Shown here: positions 11,896-20,766 of the stretch, in pieces
Position numbering within the stretch: position 1 is the stretch's first letter
Layout of the letters: every line of letters begins with the position of its first letter
NCBI RefSeq assembly: GCF_009827055.1
Contig: NZ_WUMK01000003.1
Coordinates: 434,001-498,000 of the forward strand
Reading direction: 5' to 3'
DNA length: 64,000 bases
Source of the DNA: Shinella kummerowiae
GTDB taxonomy: Bacteria; Pseudomonadota; Alphaproteobacteria; Rhizobiales; Rhizobiaceae
Notes under the pieces: generated by a model
What the model was told of the DNA's origin: nothing
What the model saw: only the letters and a program-made list of their open reading frames with translations
Database searches by the model: none
Translations under genes and position numbers: made by a program

Positions 11896-12831
11896 ATGGT
11901 ATCCGTCTTGCGCCTCTGTCTCGCCCTGCTCTTCCTCCTCTTCCCCCTCTCGATCGCGCAGGCCGCCTGCCCGGGGAAGGAGATAACGGAGGGCGTCTAC
12001 AATGCGCCGTTCTGTGTGCCTAAGGAGGTGAAGCGCATCGTCACGCTCGATCCGCTCATCACGCTCGGCCTGCTGATCGAACTTAAGGCGCCGGTCGTCG
12101 CCACGCCCTATATGGCGATCCAGGACGCCGGGATACTCGAGGTGGTCAACGCTCAGAAGATGGTCGATCTCGGCAACCCGAAGGAGCCGAGCCTGGAGCG
12201 GGTCGCGGCGCTGAAGCCGGATCTCATCATCGGCAGTGCGGAAGGGCATGCGCCGATCTACGAACAGGCATCGAAGATCGCACCGACCGTCTTCTTCAAC
12301 CACATGGACTGGAAGAAATACCTCCGGCAACTGTCTGTCGTCACCGGCACCGAAGGCACGGCCAACGAGGCGCTCGCTGCCTACGAGACGCGCGTCGCCG
12401 CGATCCGTGATCGGATGAAGGACAAGGACGTGACCGTCTCGACCGTGCGCTTCGCACCCGGCCGGTTCGTCGTCTTCGTCGATGGTCCTGCCGCCTATGC
12501 GCCCTTCGCGGTCCTGCACGAGGCCGGCGTGAAGCGCACGGCCTACGAGACCGTGACGGACGGCACGATCGTCAAGCGGCCGGACTGGGAAGAGCTTGCC
12601 AATCTCGACGGCGACGTTCTCCTCTACGTTTCCGCCAGCGGCTTCGAGAGCGGACCGGATGACGCGCTCGAGAAGGAAGTCATCGAAAACCCGCTCTGGC
12701 AGCTCCTGCCCGCCGTGCAGAACAAGCGCGCCCACCGCGTCGATCGGGTGGCCTGGCAAAGCTTCCACGGCATCGCCTCCGCCAACCGGATTCTGGACGA
12801 TATCGAGCGCTACATCCTGGCGGATCGATGA
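11896..12831 (+). CDS. Periplasmic iron-siderophore binding protein (FecB/FhuD family)
   Basis: A 311-residue class III periplasmic binding protein. It has a hydrophobic signal peptide (residues 1-23, ending near SIAQAA), the strand KRIVTLDPLITLGLLIEL typical of cobalamin/siderophore binders, and KPDLIIGSAEGHAPIYEQ in the first lobe. The pairing of the C-terminal lobe (VDRVAWQSFHG) also fits. It would deliver ferric siderophore from the periplasm to the permeases encoded next. The stop overlaps the following start (ATGA at 12828). Confidence 0.9.
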   Translation: MVSVLRLCLALLFLLFPLSIAQAACPGKEITEGVYNAPFCVPKEVKRIVTLDPLITLGLLIELKAPVVATPYMAIQDAGILEVVNAQKMVDLGNPKEPSLERVAALKPDLIIGSAEGHAPIYEQASKIAPTVFFNHMDWKKYLRQLSVVTGTEGTANEALAAYETRVAAIRDRMKDKDVTVSTVRFAPGRFVVFVDGPAAYAPFAVLHEAGVKRTAYETVTDGTIVKRPDWEELANLDGDVLLYVSASGFESGPDDALEKEVIENPLWQLLPAVQNKRAHRVDRVAWQSFHGIASANRILDDIERYILADR

Positions 12832-13877
12832 GCCGCAGCAACGGCAACGCGACAGCGCGGCTTCCAGGCCGTTCGGCCATGAGCGACGGGAGCAGGTTTT
12901 TCGCCTTGCTCCTCGTTTGCTGTCTGCTCGTCACGGTCTCGATGTGGGCAGTCACGCTCGGCACGGTGCATATCCCGCTTCGATCGGTATGGCAGGCTAT
13001 CGTCGGCTTTGACGGGTCGCGCGAGCATCTTCTGGTGATGACGATCCGCCTGCCCCGCGTGCTGGCCGCGCTGCTTGCCGGCAGTGCGCTTGCGGTCTCC
13101 GGCGCGATCATGCAGGCGGTGACCAACAATCCACTCGCCTCGCCGGGTCTGCTCGGCATCAACGCAGGTGCCTCCTTCGCCGTCGTATCGGTCATGACCC
13201 TGTTCGGCGCGGGCACGGGTGACGTCTATATGTGGTTCGCCTTTGCAGGTGCCGGTGGCGCGGCCCTGCTGGTCTACACGCTCGGCTCCTTCGGGCTGGC
13301 GGGACAATCGACCATCGGGCTCGTTCTCGCCGGTGCGATCGTCGCGACCTTCCTGACCGCGCTGACCAGTTCCGTGCTGATCTTCGACCAGAGCACGCTG
13401 GATGCCGTTCGCCTCTGGACCGCGGGATCCGTATCCGGCCGCACCATGGCGCAGGCGGCGGCCGTGGCGCCTTACATCCTGGTCGGGCTCGCCGCTGCAC
13501 TGCTCCTCGGCCGGCACCTCGTGACGCTGAGCCTCGGCGCCGACGCGGCGCGGTCGCTCGGACAGAACCCGATGGTCTGGCGGGCCATTTCCGTCGCTAT
13601 CATCATCCTCTTGGCCGGCAGTGCCGTCTCCCTTGCAGGCCCGATCGGCTTCGTCGGGCTTGTCGTTCCGCATATCGCGCGGCTGACAATCGGTGTCGAC
13701 TACCGCTGGGTCCTGCCCTTCAGCGCAATCGGCGGCGCCTTGCTCGTGGTTGCAGCCGATACGGCCGGGCGCATGATCTTCGCCAGTCAGAGTTTTCCCG
13801 TCGGCGTGACGATCGCCCTCGTCGGCGCCCCCTTCTTCCTCTGGCTGGCACGGAACCGGGCGGGGGGCGCGACATGA
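12828..13877 (+). CDS. FecCD-family iron-siderophore ABC permease (first subunit)
   Basis: A polytopic inner-membrane protein (349 residues) of the BtuC/FecCD family. Conserved stretches include RLPRVLAALLAGSALAVSG, NNPLASPGLLGINAG, the cytoplasmic coupling region near LGADAARSLGQNP and AGPIGFVGLVVPHIAR. It forms a heterodimeric channel with the next gene product. Its start overlaps the binding-protein stop. An internal ATG (MSDGSRFF, 12879) is an alternative start that would remove a polar N-terminal tail. The stop overlaps the next ATG. Confidence 0.93.
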   Translation: MSRSNGNATARLPGRSAMSDGSRFFALLLVCCLLVTVSMWAVTLGTVHIPLRSVWQAIVGFDGSREHLLVMTIRLPRVLAALLAGSALAVSGAIMQAVTNNPLASPGLLGINAGASFAVVSVMTLFGAGTGDVYMWFAFAGAGGAALLVYTLGSFGLAGQSTIGLVLAGAIVATFLTALTSSVLIFDQSTLDAVRLWTAGSVSGRTMAQAAAVAPYILVGLAAALLLGRHLVTLSLGADAARSLGQNPMVWRAISVAIIILLAGSAVSLAGPIGFVGLVVPHIARLTIGVDYRWVLPFSAIGGALLVVAADTAGRMIFASQSFPVGVTIALVGAPFFLWLARNRAGGAT

Positions 13878-14860
13878 TACGCCTGCTTGTTCTTCTTGCG
13901 GCCCTCCTCGCCGGTGTGGTTACCGCCAGCCTGGCATTCGGGGACATATCCTTGTCCTGGCACGCGCTTTTCGAAACGATCATAGGGTCGCCGGAGGCGA
14001 GCCCGCAGAACAGCATGATCGTCTTCGATCTCCGCCTGCCGCGTGTTCTGCTCGCCCTCCTCGTTGGCGCGGCGCTGGCGACGGCCGGCACGATCACGCT
14101 CGCCATCATGCGCAATCCGCTCGCCGAGCCGGGCGTACTCGGCATCAACAGCGGCGCGGCCGCAGCGGTCATGGCGATGATCGTGCTTGTTCAGGAGCCG
14201 CCGGTTCTCCTGCTGCCCGCCGCCGGTTTTTTCGGCGCCGCTGCGATGGCCGTGGCCGTTTACCTATTGTCGTGGCGCGGCGGCACGTCCTCCATGCGCA
14301 TCATCCTGATCGGCATCGGCCTCAGTTCGCTTGCCAGCGCGGCCACGACCTTCCTCTCGGCCTTCGGCGAGATCGGCGATGTGCAACGGGCGATGATCTG
14401 GCTTGCCGGAAGCGTCTATGACGCCAACATCGTGAAGGTGCGCCTACTGTTTTTCTGGCTGATCCTGCCATTGGTGCTTGCCTGGATGTCGGCGCGTGAA
14501 CTAGACCTCATCCGTTTCGGCGACAATTCGGCGCGAAGCCTCGGCCAGCCCGTGGATCTCGTCCGCGCGCTGATGATCGTGCTGTGCACGCTGATATCCG
14601 GCGCCGCGGTTGCGGCAGCGGGCCTGATCGGTTTCGTCGGTCTCGTCGCACCGCATATCGCCAGCCGCCTGGTCGGCCCGTCCCACGCAAGGATCTTTCC
14701 GGTCGCCGCGCTGATCGGGGCAAGCCTTGTCGCAGCGGCCGATCTCGTCGGCCGCGTGATCATTGCGCCGACCCAGCTTCCGGCCGGGATCGTCACCGGC
14801 CTGATCGGCGCACCCTTCTTCGCCTATCTTCTATGGGGGCGCCGCCATGTCCGCGGATGA
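13874..14860 (+). CDS. FecCD-family iron-siderophore ABC permease (second subunit)
   Basis: The second permease of the pair, 328 residues with the same family signatures: RLPRVLLALLVGAALATAG, RNPLAEPGVLGINSG, DNSARSLGQPV and GLIGFVGLVAPHIASRL. The open frame extends upstream inside the first permease. The real start is the ATG at 13874, which overlaps the previous TGA and directly precedes the first membrane segment (IRLLVLLAALLAGVV). The 3' end overlaps the ATPase gene by 14 bases. Confidence 0.93.
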   Translation: MIRLLVLLAALLAGVVTASLAFGDISLSWHALFETIIGSPEASPQNSMIVFDLRLPRVLLALLVGAALATAGTITLAIMRNPLAEPGVLGINSGAAAAVMAMIVLVQEPPVLLLPAAGFFGAAAMAVAVYLLSWRGGTSSMRIILIGIGLSSLASAATTFLSAFGEIGDVQRAMIWLAGSVYDANIVKVRLLFFWLILPLVLAWMSARELDLIRFGDNSARSLGQPVDLVRALMIVLCTLISGAAVAAAGLIGFVGLVAPHIASRLVGPSHARIFPVAALIGASLVAAADLVGRVIIAPTQLPAGIVTGLIGAPFFAYLLWGRRHVRG

Positions 14861-15644
14861 CAGACACACATTGGGAAAACTTGCCGGACAGCGGGTGTCC
14901 ATCGCCTATGGCGAGCACCGTATCGTCGAAGACCTCGACCTCGTCGTGCCGGAACGCCGGTTCACCGCGCTCATTGGGCCGAACGGCAGCGGCAAATCGA
15001 CCATCCTGCGCACCTTCGCCGGTCTCATGTCGCCGGCCAGCGGAACCATCCTGCTCGACGGCAGGAGCATCGATACGCTTTCCACGAAGGACTTGGCCAA
15101 GCGCGTCGGGGTTCTGCTTCAGGGACCGGTGGCGCCCGAGGGGCTGACGGTGCGCGATCTCGTGCGCCAGGGCCGTTACCCGCATCGCTCGCTGTTTGCG
15201 CGCTGGTCGGATGAGGATCAGGCGGCGTGCGACGAGGCGCTGATGCTGACCGGCACCACAACGCTCGCCGACACGCCGCTCGACAGTCTTTCCGGTGGCC
15301 AGCGGCAGCGCGCGTGGATTGCCATGACACTGGCGCAGCGCGGCGAGGTTCTGCTGCTCGACGAGCCGACGACTTATCTCGACCTCGCCCACCAGATCGA
15401 GCTGATGAACCTGATCACAGTTCTGGTGCGCGACCACGGCAAGACCGTTGTCGCGGTGCTGCATGATATCAATCAGGCGGCGCGTTATGCCGAACATATC
15501 GTCATATTAAACAACGGCAGGATCACCGCCGCCGGCCGACCGGAGGATGTGATTTCGGCGGAGGCCATCGCCAGCGTGTTTGGTGTACGGTCGGTCATTA
15601 TCCGCGATCCGGTTGCCGATACGCCCCTGTGTATTCCGCTGTAG
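14847..15644 (+). CDS. Iron-siderophore ABC transporter ATPase (FecE/FepC type)
   Basis: A 265-residue ATPase with Walker A GPNGSGKST, signature LSGGQRQR, Walker B VLLLDEPTTYLD and the switch His in VLHDINQAARYA. The DLAHQIELMNL stretch after Walker B is typical of iron-chelate ATPases. It powers the two FecCD permeases. It is the last gene of the uptake run; a good terminator begins 13 bases after the stop. Confidence 0.93.
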   Translation: MSADDRHTLGKLAGQRVSIAYGEHRIVEDLDLVVPERRFTALIGPNGSGKSTILRTFAGLMSPASGTILLDGRSIDTLSTKDLAKRVGVLLQGPVAPEGLTVRDLVRQGRYPHRSLFARWSDEDQAACDEALMLTGTTTLADTPLDSLSGGQRQRAWIAMTLAQRGEVLLLDEPTTYLDLAHQIELMNLITVLVRDHGKTVVAVLHDINQAARYAEHIVILNNGRITAAGRPEDVISAEAIASVFGVRSVIIRDPVADTPLCIPL

Positions 15645-15657
15645 TTGCAGGTCGGCT

Positions 15658-15700
15658 GGCAGGCGTGTAGCGAAAATGCAACACGCCTGCCTTTTCTTGT
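15658..15700 (+). terminator. Rho-independent terminator of the siderophore uptake genes
   Basis: GGCAGGCGTGT (15658-15668) pairs perfectly with ACACGCCTGCC (15681-15691) across a 12-base loop and is followed by TTTTCTTGT. Confidence 0.85.
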
Positions 15701-15980
15701 CCGCTCGACAAAGGCCGGGATTTTCCAGCCGCGCGACACCCGGGAGGATTCGGGCAACAAAATCAGACATAAGATGAGTTTTTTAGTCTTGATTTAATGT
15801 CCCGGCTGACCGAAACTTCGAAACATTCTAACCTATTGCGCTTGCAGGCATTTTGCAGATTGGGTAGCCATTCTGACGTTGCCGCCCGCGTGGAGATCAC
15901 GCGTGGGGCATAGCATTGGGGCTCCTTCGCGCTGGGACGTAAGCGACGCTGGCGGCCCCTGAATTGGAATCGGGAACCAT
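15701..15980 (+). promoter_or_regulatory. Non-coding gap holding the probable fecIR promoter
   Basis: Between the uptake ATPase and the sigma-factor gene lie 336 bases without a supportable gene. The first 56 hold the terminator. An AT-rich block at 15768-15840 is the likely promoter region. It contains TGA, nine bases, TCT (15775-15789), one mismatch from the TGA-N9-TCA iron-box of rhizobial RirA. This is a weak match, given only as a candidate iron-control site. The rest (15841-15970) shows nothing recognisable. Confidence 0.35.
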
Positions 15981-16526
15981 GTGCTGATGTCGAGCTCCTC
16001 CTCCCCGCTCACCTGGGATGGCCTTGATAGCAACGACCTGCTGAACCGGGCGATGGAGGCCCATTATGCCGATATCACCTCGGCGGTCAGGCGTCGGGGG
16101 CATCCGCGTTCCACCGCAAGGGACGTCGTGCACGACCTCTACGTCAAGCTGGCGGCCCAACCCGATATTCTTCGCAACAAGCGCTCGATCAAGGCCTTCC
16201 TTTGCCGCTCCGCCATCAATCTGGGCATAGACCGGCTGCGGCGCGAAAACATGGAAGCGCGGCTGTTTTCCGGCACCGAGCAGGAAGCCATGACGATTGC
16301 AAGCGCCGGGCCGGCGCCCGATCGCGGGCTTGAGATCGAGGCGCGCGTGGCCATCCTGCGCACGGCGATCACCGAGTTGCCCGAGCGCCGCCGCGTAGTG
16401 TTCATCCTGCATCGGCTACACCATCTCTCGCCCGACGCAATCGCGGAAAAACTCAATATATCCCGCAACATGGTCGACCGTCATCTTCGGCGCGCGCTTG
16501 CGCACTGCCTCGACCGGCTTCTTTAG
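15981..16526 (+). CDS. ECF sigma factor, FecI type
   Basis: About 180 residues with the two-domain architecture of extracytoplasmic-function sigma factors. Region 2 runs over SNDLLNRAMEAHYADITSAVRRRGHPRSTARDVVHDLYVKL in the FecI manner. Region 4 carries the helix-turn-helix (LSPDAIAEKLNISRNMVDRHLRRAL). It sits directly before a fecR-type gene and behind an STN-containing receptor, the arrangement for surface signalling. Start choice is uncertain: the GTG at 15981 has GGGA five bases upstream, while an ATG two codons later (15987) is nearly as well placed. Its targets are probably the receptor and uptake genes. Confidence 0.9.
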   Translation: MLMSSSSSPLTWDGLDSNDLLNRAMEAHYADITSAVRRRGHPRSTARDVVHDLYVKLAAQPDILRNKRSIKAFLCRSAINLGIDRLRRENMEARLFSGTEQEAMTIASAGPAPDRGLEIEARVAILRTAITELPERRRVVFILHRLHHLSPDAIAEKLNISRNMVDRHLRRALAHCLDRLL

Positions 16527-16597
16527 ATCAGGTAAGAGTCCTGAATTGACGATGCCAATCGTCTATGGATCAGGACTGGATGCTCCTGGAGAAGCCA

Positions 16598-17548
16598 ATG
16601 TCGGGCAACCGAGCCACGCATGAGCAGCGAAAACGAAACAGGGAAGCGGCAGACTGGCTTCTGCGCAATGGCGATCCGGGGCAATCCGAACAGGAAAAAG
16701 CGCGTTTCGCGGATTGGCTGAGCGATCCGGAGAACTGTCGCACCTACAGCGCCGCCGAGCGGCTGATGGGCGATGCGCGCACGGCCATCCAGTCCGATCC
16801 GGCCCTCGTCAACATCCGGGTGAAGCCTCAAAGCTCTGCCAAACCGATCACAGGCTCCGTTCTGCTCTTCGCCTGCGCGGCCACCGCCTTTCTGCTATTC
16901 GACGGCCCGATGCGGTTGCAGGCCGACGCCATCGCCGGCGCTGACGAAATGCCGATTCTCACCCTAGAAGATGGCTCCACCGTACAGTTGAACGCGTCCT
17001 CGGCAATCGCCGTCGATTTTGACGGGAAGCAGAGGAACATCCGCCTCCTGCGCGGCCAGGCCTTCTTCCAGGTGGCGCATGCGCCGAAACGGCCCTTCAC
17101 GGTGGAGGCAGGTACGACGCGCGTCACAGCGCTCGGCACAGCCTTTGACGTGCGTTTCGGCGCGTCGGACACGGATGTGACAGTTACCGAGAACACGGTC
17201 CTGGTCGAGTTGAACGACGCGAATCCGTCCTCCCTGCGCGTTACCCAGGGCGAACAGGCGACCTACGAGCCGGAAAGCGGCAGGACATCGGTCAAGCCCG
17301 TCGACAGTCTTGTGGCGCTCGCCTGGCAGCGCGGACAGATCGCAGTAGAAAACGCCCCCCTCTCTTATATCGTCGAGGAAATGGGGCGCCACTTTTCCGG
17401 CCGGATCATCGTTGCCGGAAATGCGCTCGCGCGCCGGCGGGTGAGCGGCACCATCACGGTTGCCGATACCGACGCCGCCCTCGCCTTCATCAAACAGGCC
17501 CTCGGCGTCAAAGTGACCCGGCTCGGGCCGGTGATAGTCATTCGCTGA
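16598..17548 (+). CDS. FecR-type inner-membrane anti-sigma factor
   Basis: About 316 residues. A cytoplasmic N-terminal domain (REAADWLLRNGDPGQSEQEKARFADWLSDPEN) matches FecR sigma-binding regions and contains the usual Trp residues. One membrane span (SVLLFACAATAFLLF) follows. The periplasmic FecR domain includes LEDGSTVQLNASSAIAVDF and FTVEAGTTRVTALGTAFDV. The C-terminal part (LSYIVEEMGRHFSGRIIV to VTRLGPVIVIR) is of the type that contacts the receptor STN domain. The ATG at 16598 has GGAG six bases upstream; the ATG at 16565 has no ribosome site. It relays receptor occupancy to the sigma factor encoded before it. Confidence 0.9.
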   Translation: MSGNRATHEQRKRNREAADWLLRNGDPGQSEQEKARFADWLSDPENCRTYSAAERLMGDARTAIQSDPALVNIRVKPQSSAKPITGSVLLFACAATAFLLFDGPMRLQADAIAGADEMPILTLEDGSTVQLNASSAIAVDFDGKQRNIRLLRGQAFFQVAHAPKRPFTVEAGTTRVTALGTAFDVRFGASDTDVTVTENTVLVELNDANPSSLRVTQGEQATYEPESGRTSVKPVDSLVALAWQRGQIAVENAPLSYIVEEMGRHFSGRIIVAGNALARRRVSGTITVADTDAALAFIKQALGVKVTRLGPVIVIR

Positions 17549-17677
17549 CGGCCTTTTTGCTGCACAGGCTCGCCGATTCCCGGATGGGTCTGCGGCTTGC
17601 CTTCCATGCGCGCGCGCTCAGGGCGCCTCCATTCTGCTCCTCTGCCTCCACCTGTTACCGAGGGAACACCTCGCGGC

Positions 17678-17720
17678 TTCCACGCCGACTAGCAATCGGC
17701 ACACGCCCGACGGCGTGGAA
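17678..17720 (+). promoter_or_regulatory. Alternative stem-loops in the leader of the RTX gene
   Basis: TTCCACGCCG (17678-17687) can pair with CGGCGTGGAA (17711-17720). The same GCCG also pairs in GCCGA (17684-17688) with TCGGC (17696-17700). The two structures exclude one another. The larger ends about ten bases before the GAGGA ribosome site of the RTX gene. Whether the switch is used is unknown. Confidence 0.4.
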
Positions 17721-17740
17721 ACCCCATTTGCGAGGAAACC

Positions 17741-20698
17741 ATGAGCAATACATCGAAGTTGATTACGCCGTTGCAGGTAACACGCGCGCTTGGCGTGGAG
17801 GCCGCCGGTTACACCATCCCCGGTGTCGGCAACCAGACGCTCTATGGCGACGCGGGCAAGAACGTTCTCAGTGGCGGTTCCGGTGTGGATACGATCACCG
17901 GCGGCCTCGGCGCCGATACGATCAGTGCCGGTACCGGTGACGACATGATCCGCGCCATGAGCGTTGCCGAACTGTCCGGCGACCGGATCGATGGCGGCCT
18001 CGGTTTTGACGAACTCGAAGTCGATCTCAGCGCTTCCACCAGTGCGGTTTCCTTCGTCGCCTTCGACCCGGCTCTCACCGGCGTTCGTTTCGGCGCCACC
18101 ATCGCCGGCGTGGAAAGCTTCCGGCTGAACGGCGGTGCCTATGACGACACCTTCACCGGCGGGCGTTGGAACGACTGGTTCGTAGGCGGCGGCGGCAACG
18201 ACACCCTGAATGGCGGGATTGGCAAGGACTGGCTTGAGGGTGGAAACGGCAACGACAAACTTTACGGCGGCAATGGCAACGATTCCCTCTTGGGCGGCGC
18301 CGGGAACGACTACATGAGCGGTGGCTACGGCGTCGACTGGTTGTCCGCCGACGATGGCAACGACACGCTGTTCGGCGGGGCTGGCGGCGACTACATGTAT
18401 GGCCACGACGGCAACGACACGATCAACGGAGAATCCGGTGGTGATACGATCGAGGGCGGGAGTGGGCGGGATGTGATCGACGGCGGCGACGGCGACGACT
18501 ATCTGCGCGGCGGCGGCGATAATGATACGGTCCGCGGCGGCGAGGGCAATGATCGGATCGCGCACAGCATGGAAAGCTGGGCGGGTGACGGCATGGACGT
18601 CCTGGATGGCGGCGCCGGCACGGACACGCTGTCGCTGAGCGGCGTCTCGGGAACGTTCACGGCCAAGACGTCCACGACAAAGCAGACCCTGTCCAACGGT
18701 ACCACGATCATCAATTTCGAGGCCTATGACATCAGTGGCTCGGAAGGCGCCGACCGGTTCACGGGATGGAGCGGCAACGACACGCTTTCCGGCATGTCGG
18801 GCAACGACACGCTCATCGGTCTCGGTGGCAACGACCACCTGAATGGCGGTCTGGGCGTCGATATCCTGGATGGCGGTGATGGCGATGATCTGCTGATTGT
18901 CGGCAGCGGCGGCAAGGACACGATCAAGGCAGGGAAAGGCTACGATTCCGTCTGGGTCGGTCGCGCTGACCTGACGACCAACCTGACCTTCAGCGTTTCG
19001 GGCGCCACGGGAACACTGTCGGACGGCACCGTGATCACGGACGGCGAAAGCTTCACCATCGAAACCGGCAGCGGAAACGACGTGCTTTCCGCCGGGACCG
19101 CGCTGCATGTCGACTTCGACGCCGGCAGCGGCAACAACACCATGACCGGCGGCAAAGGGAACGATCAGTTCTATAGCACCAGCGGCAACGATACGGTGAA
19201 AGGCGGCGACGGCAACGACCGGATCATCGACAGCGGTGGCGGTACGAACAAACTCGACGGCGGCAACGGCGATGACTACATCTCGGCCGACACATGGACC
19301 GGCACGGCGGCGACGGCCATTGTCGGCGGAGCGGGTAACGATGTCGTCACCATCAACAATGCCAGCGGATCGACGGCCGGGCGCTTCGTCGCTGATGGCG
19401 GCTCCGGCATCGATACGCTCTGGATCAGCCGCTACGACAGCACCAAGAACCTGTCGTTCACGCTGTCCGCCAACGCGACCCTCGTCAATGGAGACGTCAC
19501 GGCGAGAAACTTCGAGCGGGTTCATATCATCGCAGGCCAGGGCAACGATACGCTGACCGCCGGCAACCTCGCCGACGACCTCAACGGCATGGCCGGCAAC
19601 GACACGCTCAAGGGCCTCGGCGGTGACGACAAGCTGACCGGCTGGTACGGCGCAGACACGATCCTCGGTGGTGACGGCGATGACACGATCTGGGGAAGCG
19701 GGGGCATCAAGGATACCCATGCTGACAAGTTGTACGGCGAAGGCGGCGACGATCTCATCACCATGAATGTCAGTGACTACGCTTCGGGTGGCTCCGGCGC
19801 GGACCGCGTCGTGGTCGATTTCTCCGAGGAGACCTTTGGCGTTTCGTTCGTATTCAGCAACAGCCTCGTCAAGGTGAACGCGAACACCTCGTTCACGGGC
19901 ATGGAAGCCATCGATTTTCTCGGCGGTTCTGGCAACGATACGGTTACCGGTGGTGCTGATGTCGACTATCTCGATGGCGCCGCCGGGAACGACACCCTGA
20001 GGGGCGGTGCTGCGGACGACTTCCTTGTTGATGGAAGAGGCAATGACAAGCTCTATGGGGATACGGGCAATGATGTTTTCACGCGCTATCTTGATGAAGT
20101 CGGCGCGGACTATTTTCATGGGGGTTCCGGTGCGGATACGCTGAACTTCAACATCGTTTCAGACCAGTCGGTGATTGTCGACCTTGAGAACAATGCCAGG
20201 AACGGCGGTGTCGCATCCGGCCTGACTCTGGTGAGCATCGAGAATGTCACCGGTAGCTACAAAGACGACACGATCCTCGGCAGCGCCGCGGGCAATGTGC
20301 TCAAGGGCGGCCTGGGCGACGACAGGCTCGACGGACGGGCCGGCAATGACAGACTGGAAGGTGGCGGCCATGGCGATCTCCTGACAGGCGGCGCGGGTGC
20401 GGACCACTTCATCTATGCCTCCGACGAGGCGGTCGGTTCAGGTGATCGGATCACCGACTTCACGCGCGGGGAGGACAAGCTTGTCATCGACGACTATGTC
20501 TTCGGCTTCACCAAGCTGGTGCTCTATTCCGGCAACGACCTGAAGGCGACAGGGACGGCAGCGCAGTTCTTCTTCGAGAAGGACAACGGCCGCCTCTGGT
20601 ACGACGCCGACGGCACGGCCAACGAAAGCGATGCCGTTCTGGTGGCGACCCTCGACAAGGTGACGTCACTTTCCACCTCGGACTTCCTGCTGATCTGA
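17741..20698 (+). CDS. RTX (calcium-binding nonapeptide repeat) protein, probably type I secreted
   Basis: 985 residues dominated by GGxGxDxhx nonapeptides (for example GGNGNDKLYGGNGNDSLLGG), in blocks broken by non-repeat stretches of about 40-60 residues such as those following GGAGTDTLSLSG and GSGIDTLWISR. These repeats fold into Ca2+-binding parallel beta-rolls once outside the cell. There is no Sec signal peptide. The C-terminus (ITDFTRGEDKLVIDDYVF, then a hydrophobic end DFLLI) matches type I secretion substrates. No catalytic domain was recognised. No type I ABC/HlyD exporter is in the window, so the exporter must be elsewhere. The ATG has GAGGA upstream. Placement behind fecIR leaves open whether it belongs to the iron regulon. 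Confidence 0.9.
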   Translation: MSNTSKLITPLQVTRALGVEAAGYTIPGVGNQTLYGDAGKNVLSGGSGVDTITGGLGADTISAGTGDDMIRAMSVAELSGDRIDGGLGFDELEVDLSASTSAVSFVAFDPALTGVRFGATIAGVESFRLNGGAYDDTFTGGRWNDWFVGGGGNDTLNGGIGKDWLEGGNGNDKLYGGNGNDSLLGGAGNDYMSGGYGVDWLSADDGNDTLFGGAGGDYMYGHDGNDTINGESGGDTIEGGSGRDVIDGGDGDDYLRGGGDNDTVRGGEGNDRIAHSMESWAGDGMDVLDGGAGTDTLSLSGVSGTFTAKTSTTKQTLSNGTTIINFEAYDISGSEGADRFTGWSGNDTLSGMSGNDTLIGLGGNDHLNGGLGVDILDGGDGDDLLIVGSGGKDTIKAGKGYDSVWVGRADLTTNLTFSVSGATGTLSDGTVITDGESFTIETGSGNDVLSAGTALHVDFDAGSGNNTMTGGKGNDQFYSTSGNDTVKGGDGNDRIIDSGGGTNKLDGGNGDDYISADTWTGTAATAIVGGAGNDVVTINNASGSTAGRFVADGGSGIDTLWISRYDSTKNLSFTLSANATLVNGDVTARNFERVHIIAGQGNDTLTAGNLADDLNGMAGNDTLKGLGGDDKLTGWYGADTILGGDGDDTIWGSGGIKDTHADKLYGEGGDDLITMNVSDYASGGSGADRVVVDFSEETFGVSFVFSNSLVKVNANTSFTGMEAIDFLGGSGNDTVTGGADVDYLDGAAGNDTLRGGAADDFLVDGRGNDKLYGDTGNDVFTRYLDEVGADYFHGGSGADTLNFNIVSDQSVIVDLENNARNGGVASGLTLVSIENVTGSYKDDTILGSAAGNVLKGGLGDDRLDGRAGNDRLEGGGHGDLLTGGAGADHFIYASDEAVGSGDRITDFTRGEDKLVIDDYVFGFTKLVLYSGNDLKATGTAAQFFFEKDNGRLWYDADGTANESDAVLVATLDKVTSLSTSDFLLI

Positions 20699-20729
20699 TC
20701 TTTCGGCGCCGAGCGGCGTTTCAGCCAAA

Positions 20730-20760
20730 AGCATCCGGCCGCTTCGCGCGGCCGGATGCT
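20730..20760. terminator. Bidirectional terminator between RTX and LysR genes
   Basis: AGCATCCGGCCGC (20730-20742) and GCGGCCGGATGCT (20748-20760) form a perfect 13-bp stem with a TTCGC loop, between convergent genes. Read on the - strand it is followed by TTTTGG, so it terminates the LysR gene best; it can also stop RTX transcripts. Confidence 0.85.
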
Positions 20761-20766
20761 CCACAC

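Noticed and set aside
15775-15789. RirA iron-responsive box upstream of the sigma-factor gene
   Set aside because: TGA-N9-TCT has one mismatch to a short degenerate motif in AT-rich DNA; kept only as a weak remark, not a site call.
17618-20119. A very long open frame (833 codons) antisense to the RTX gene
   Set aside because: Its periodic Val/Ala-rich translation is the mirror of the GGxGxD repeats; it has no ribosome site or family resemblance.
17870-20420. Tandem DNA repeats or CRISPR-like array
   Set aside because: The periodicity is 27 bases and in frame, arising from RTX nonapeptides; repeats are degenerate at DNA level and there are no spacers.
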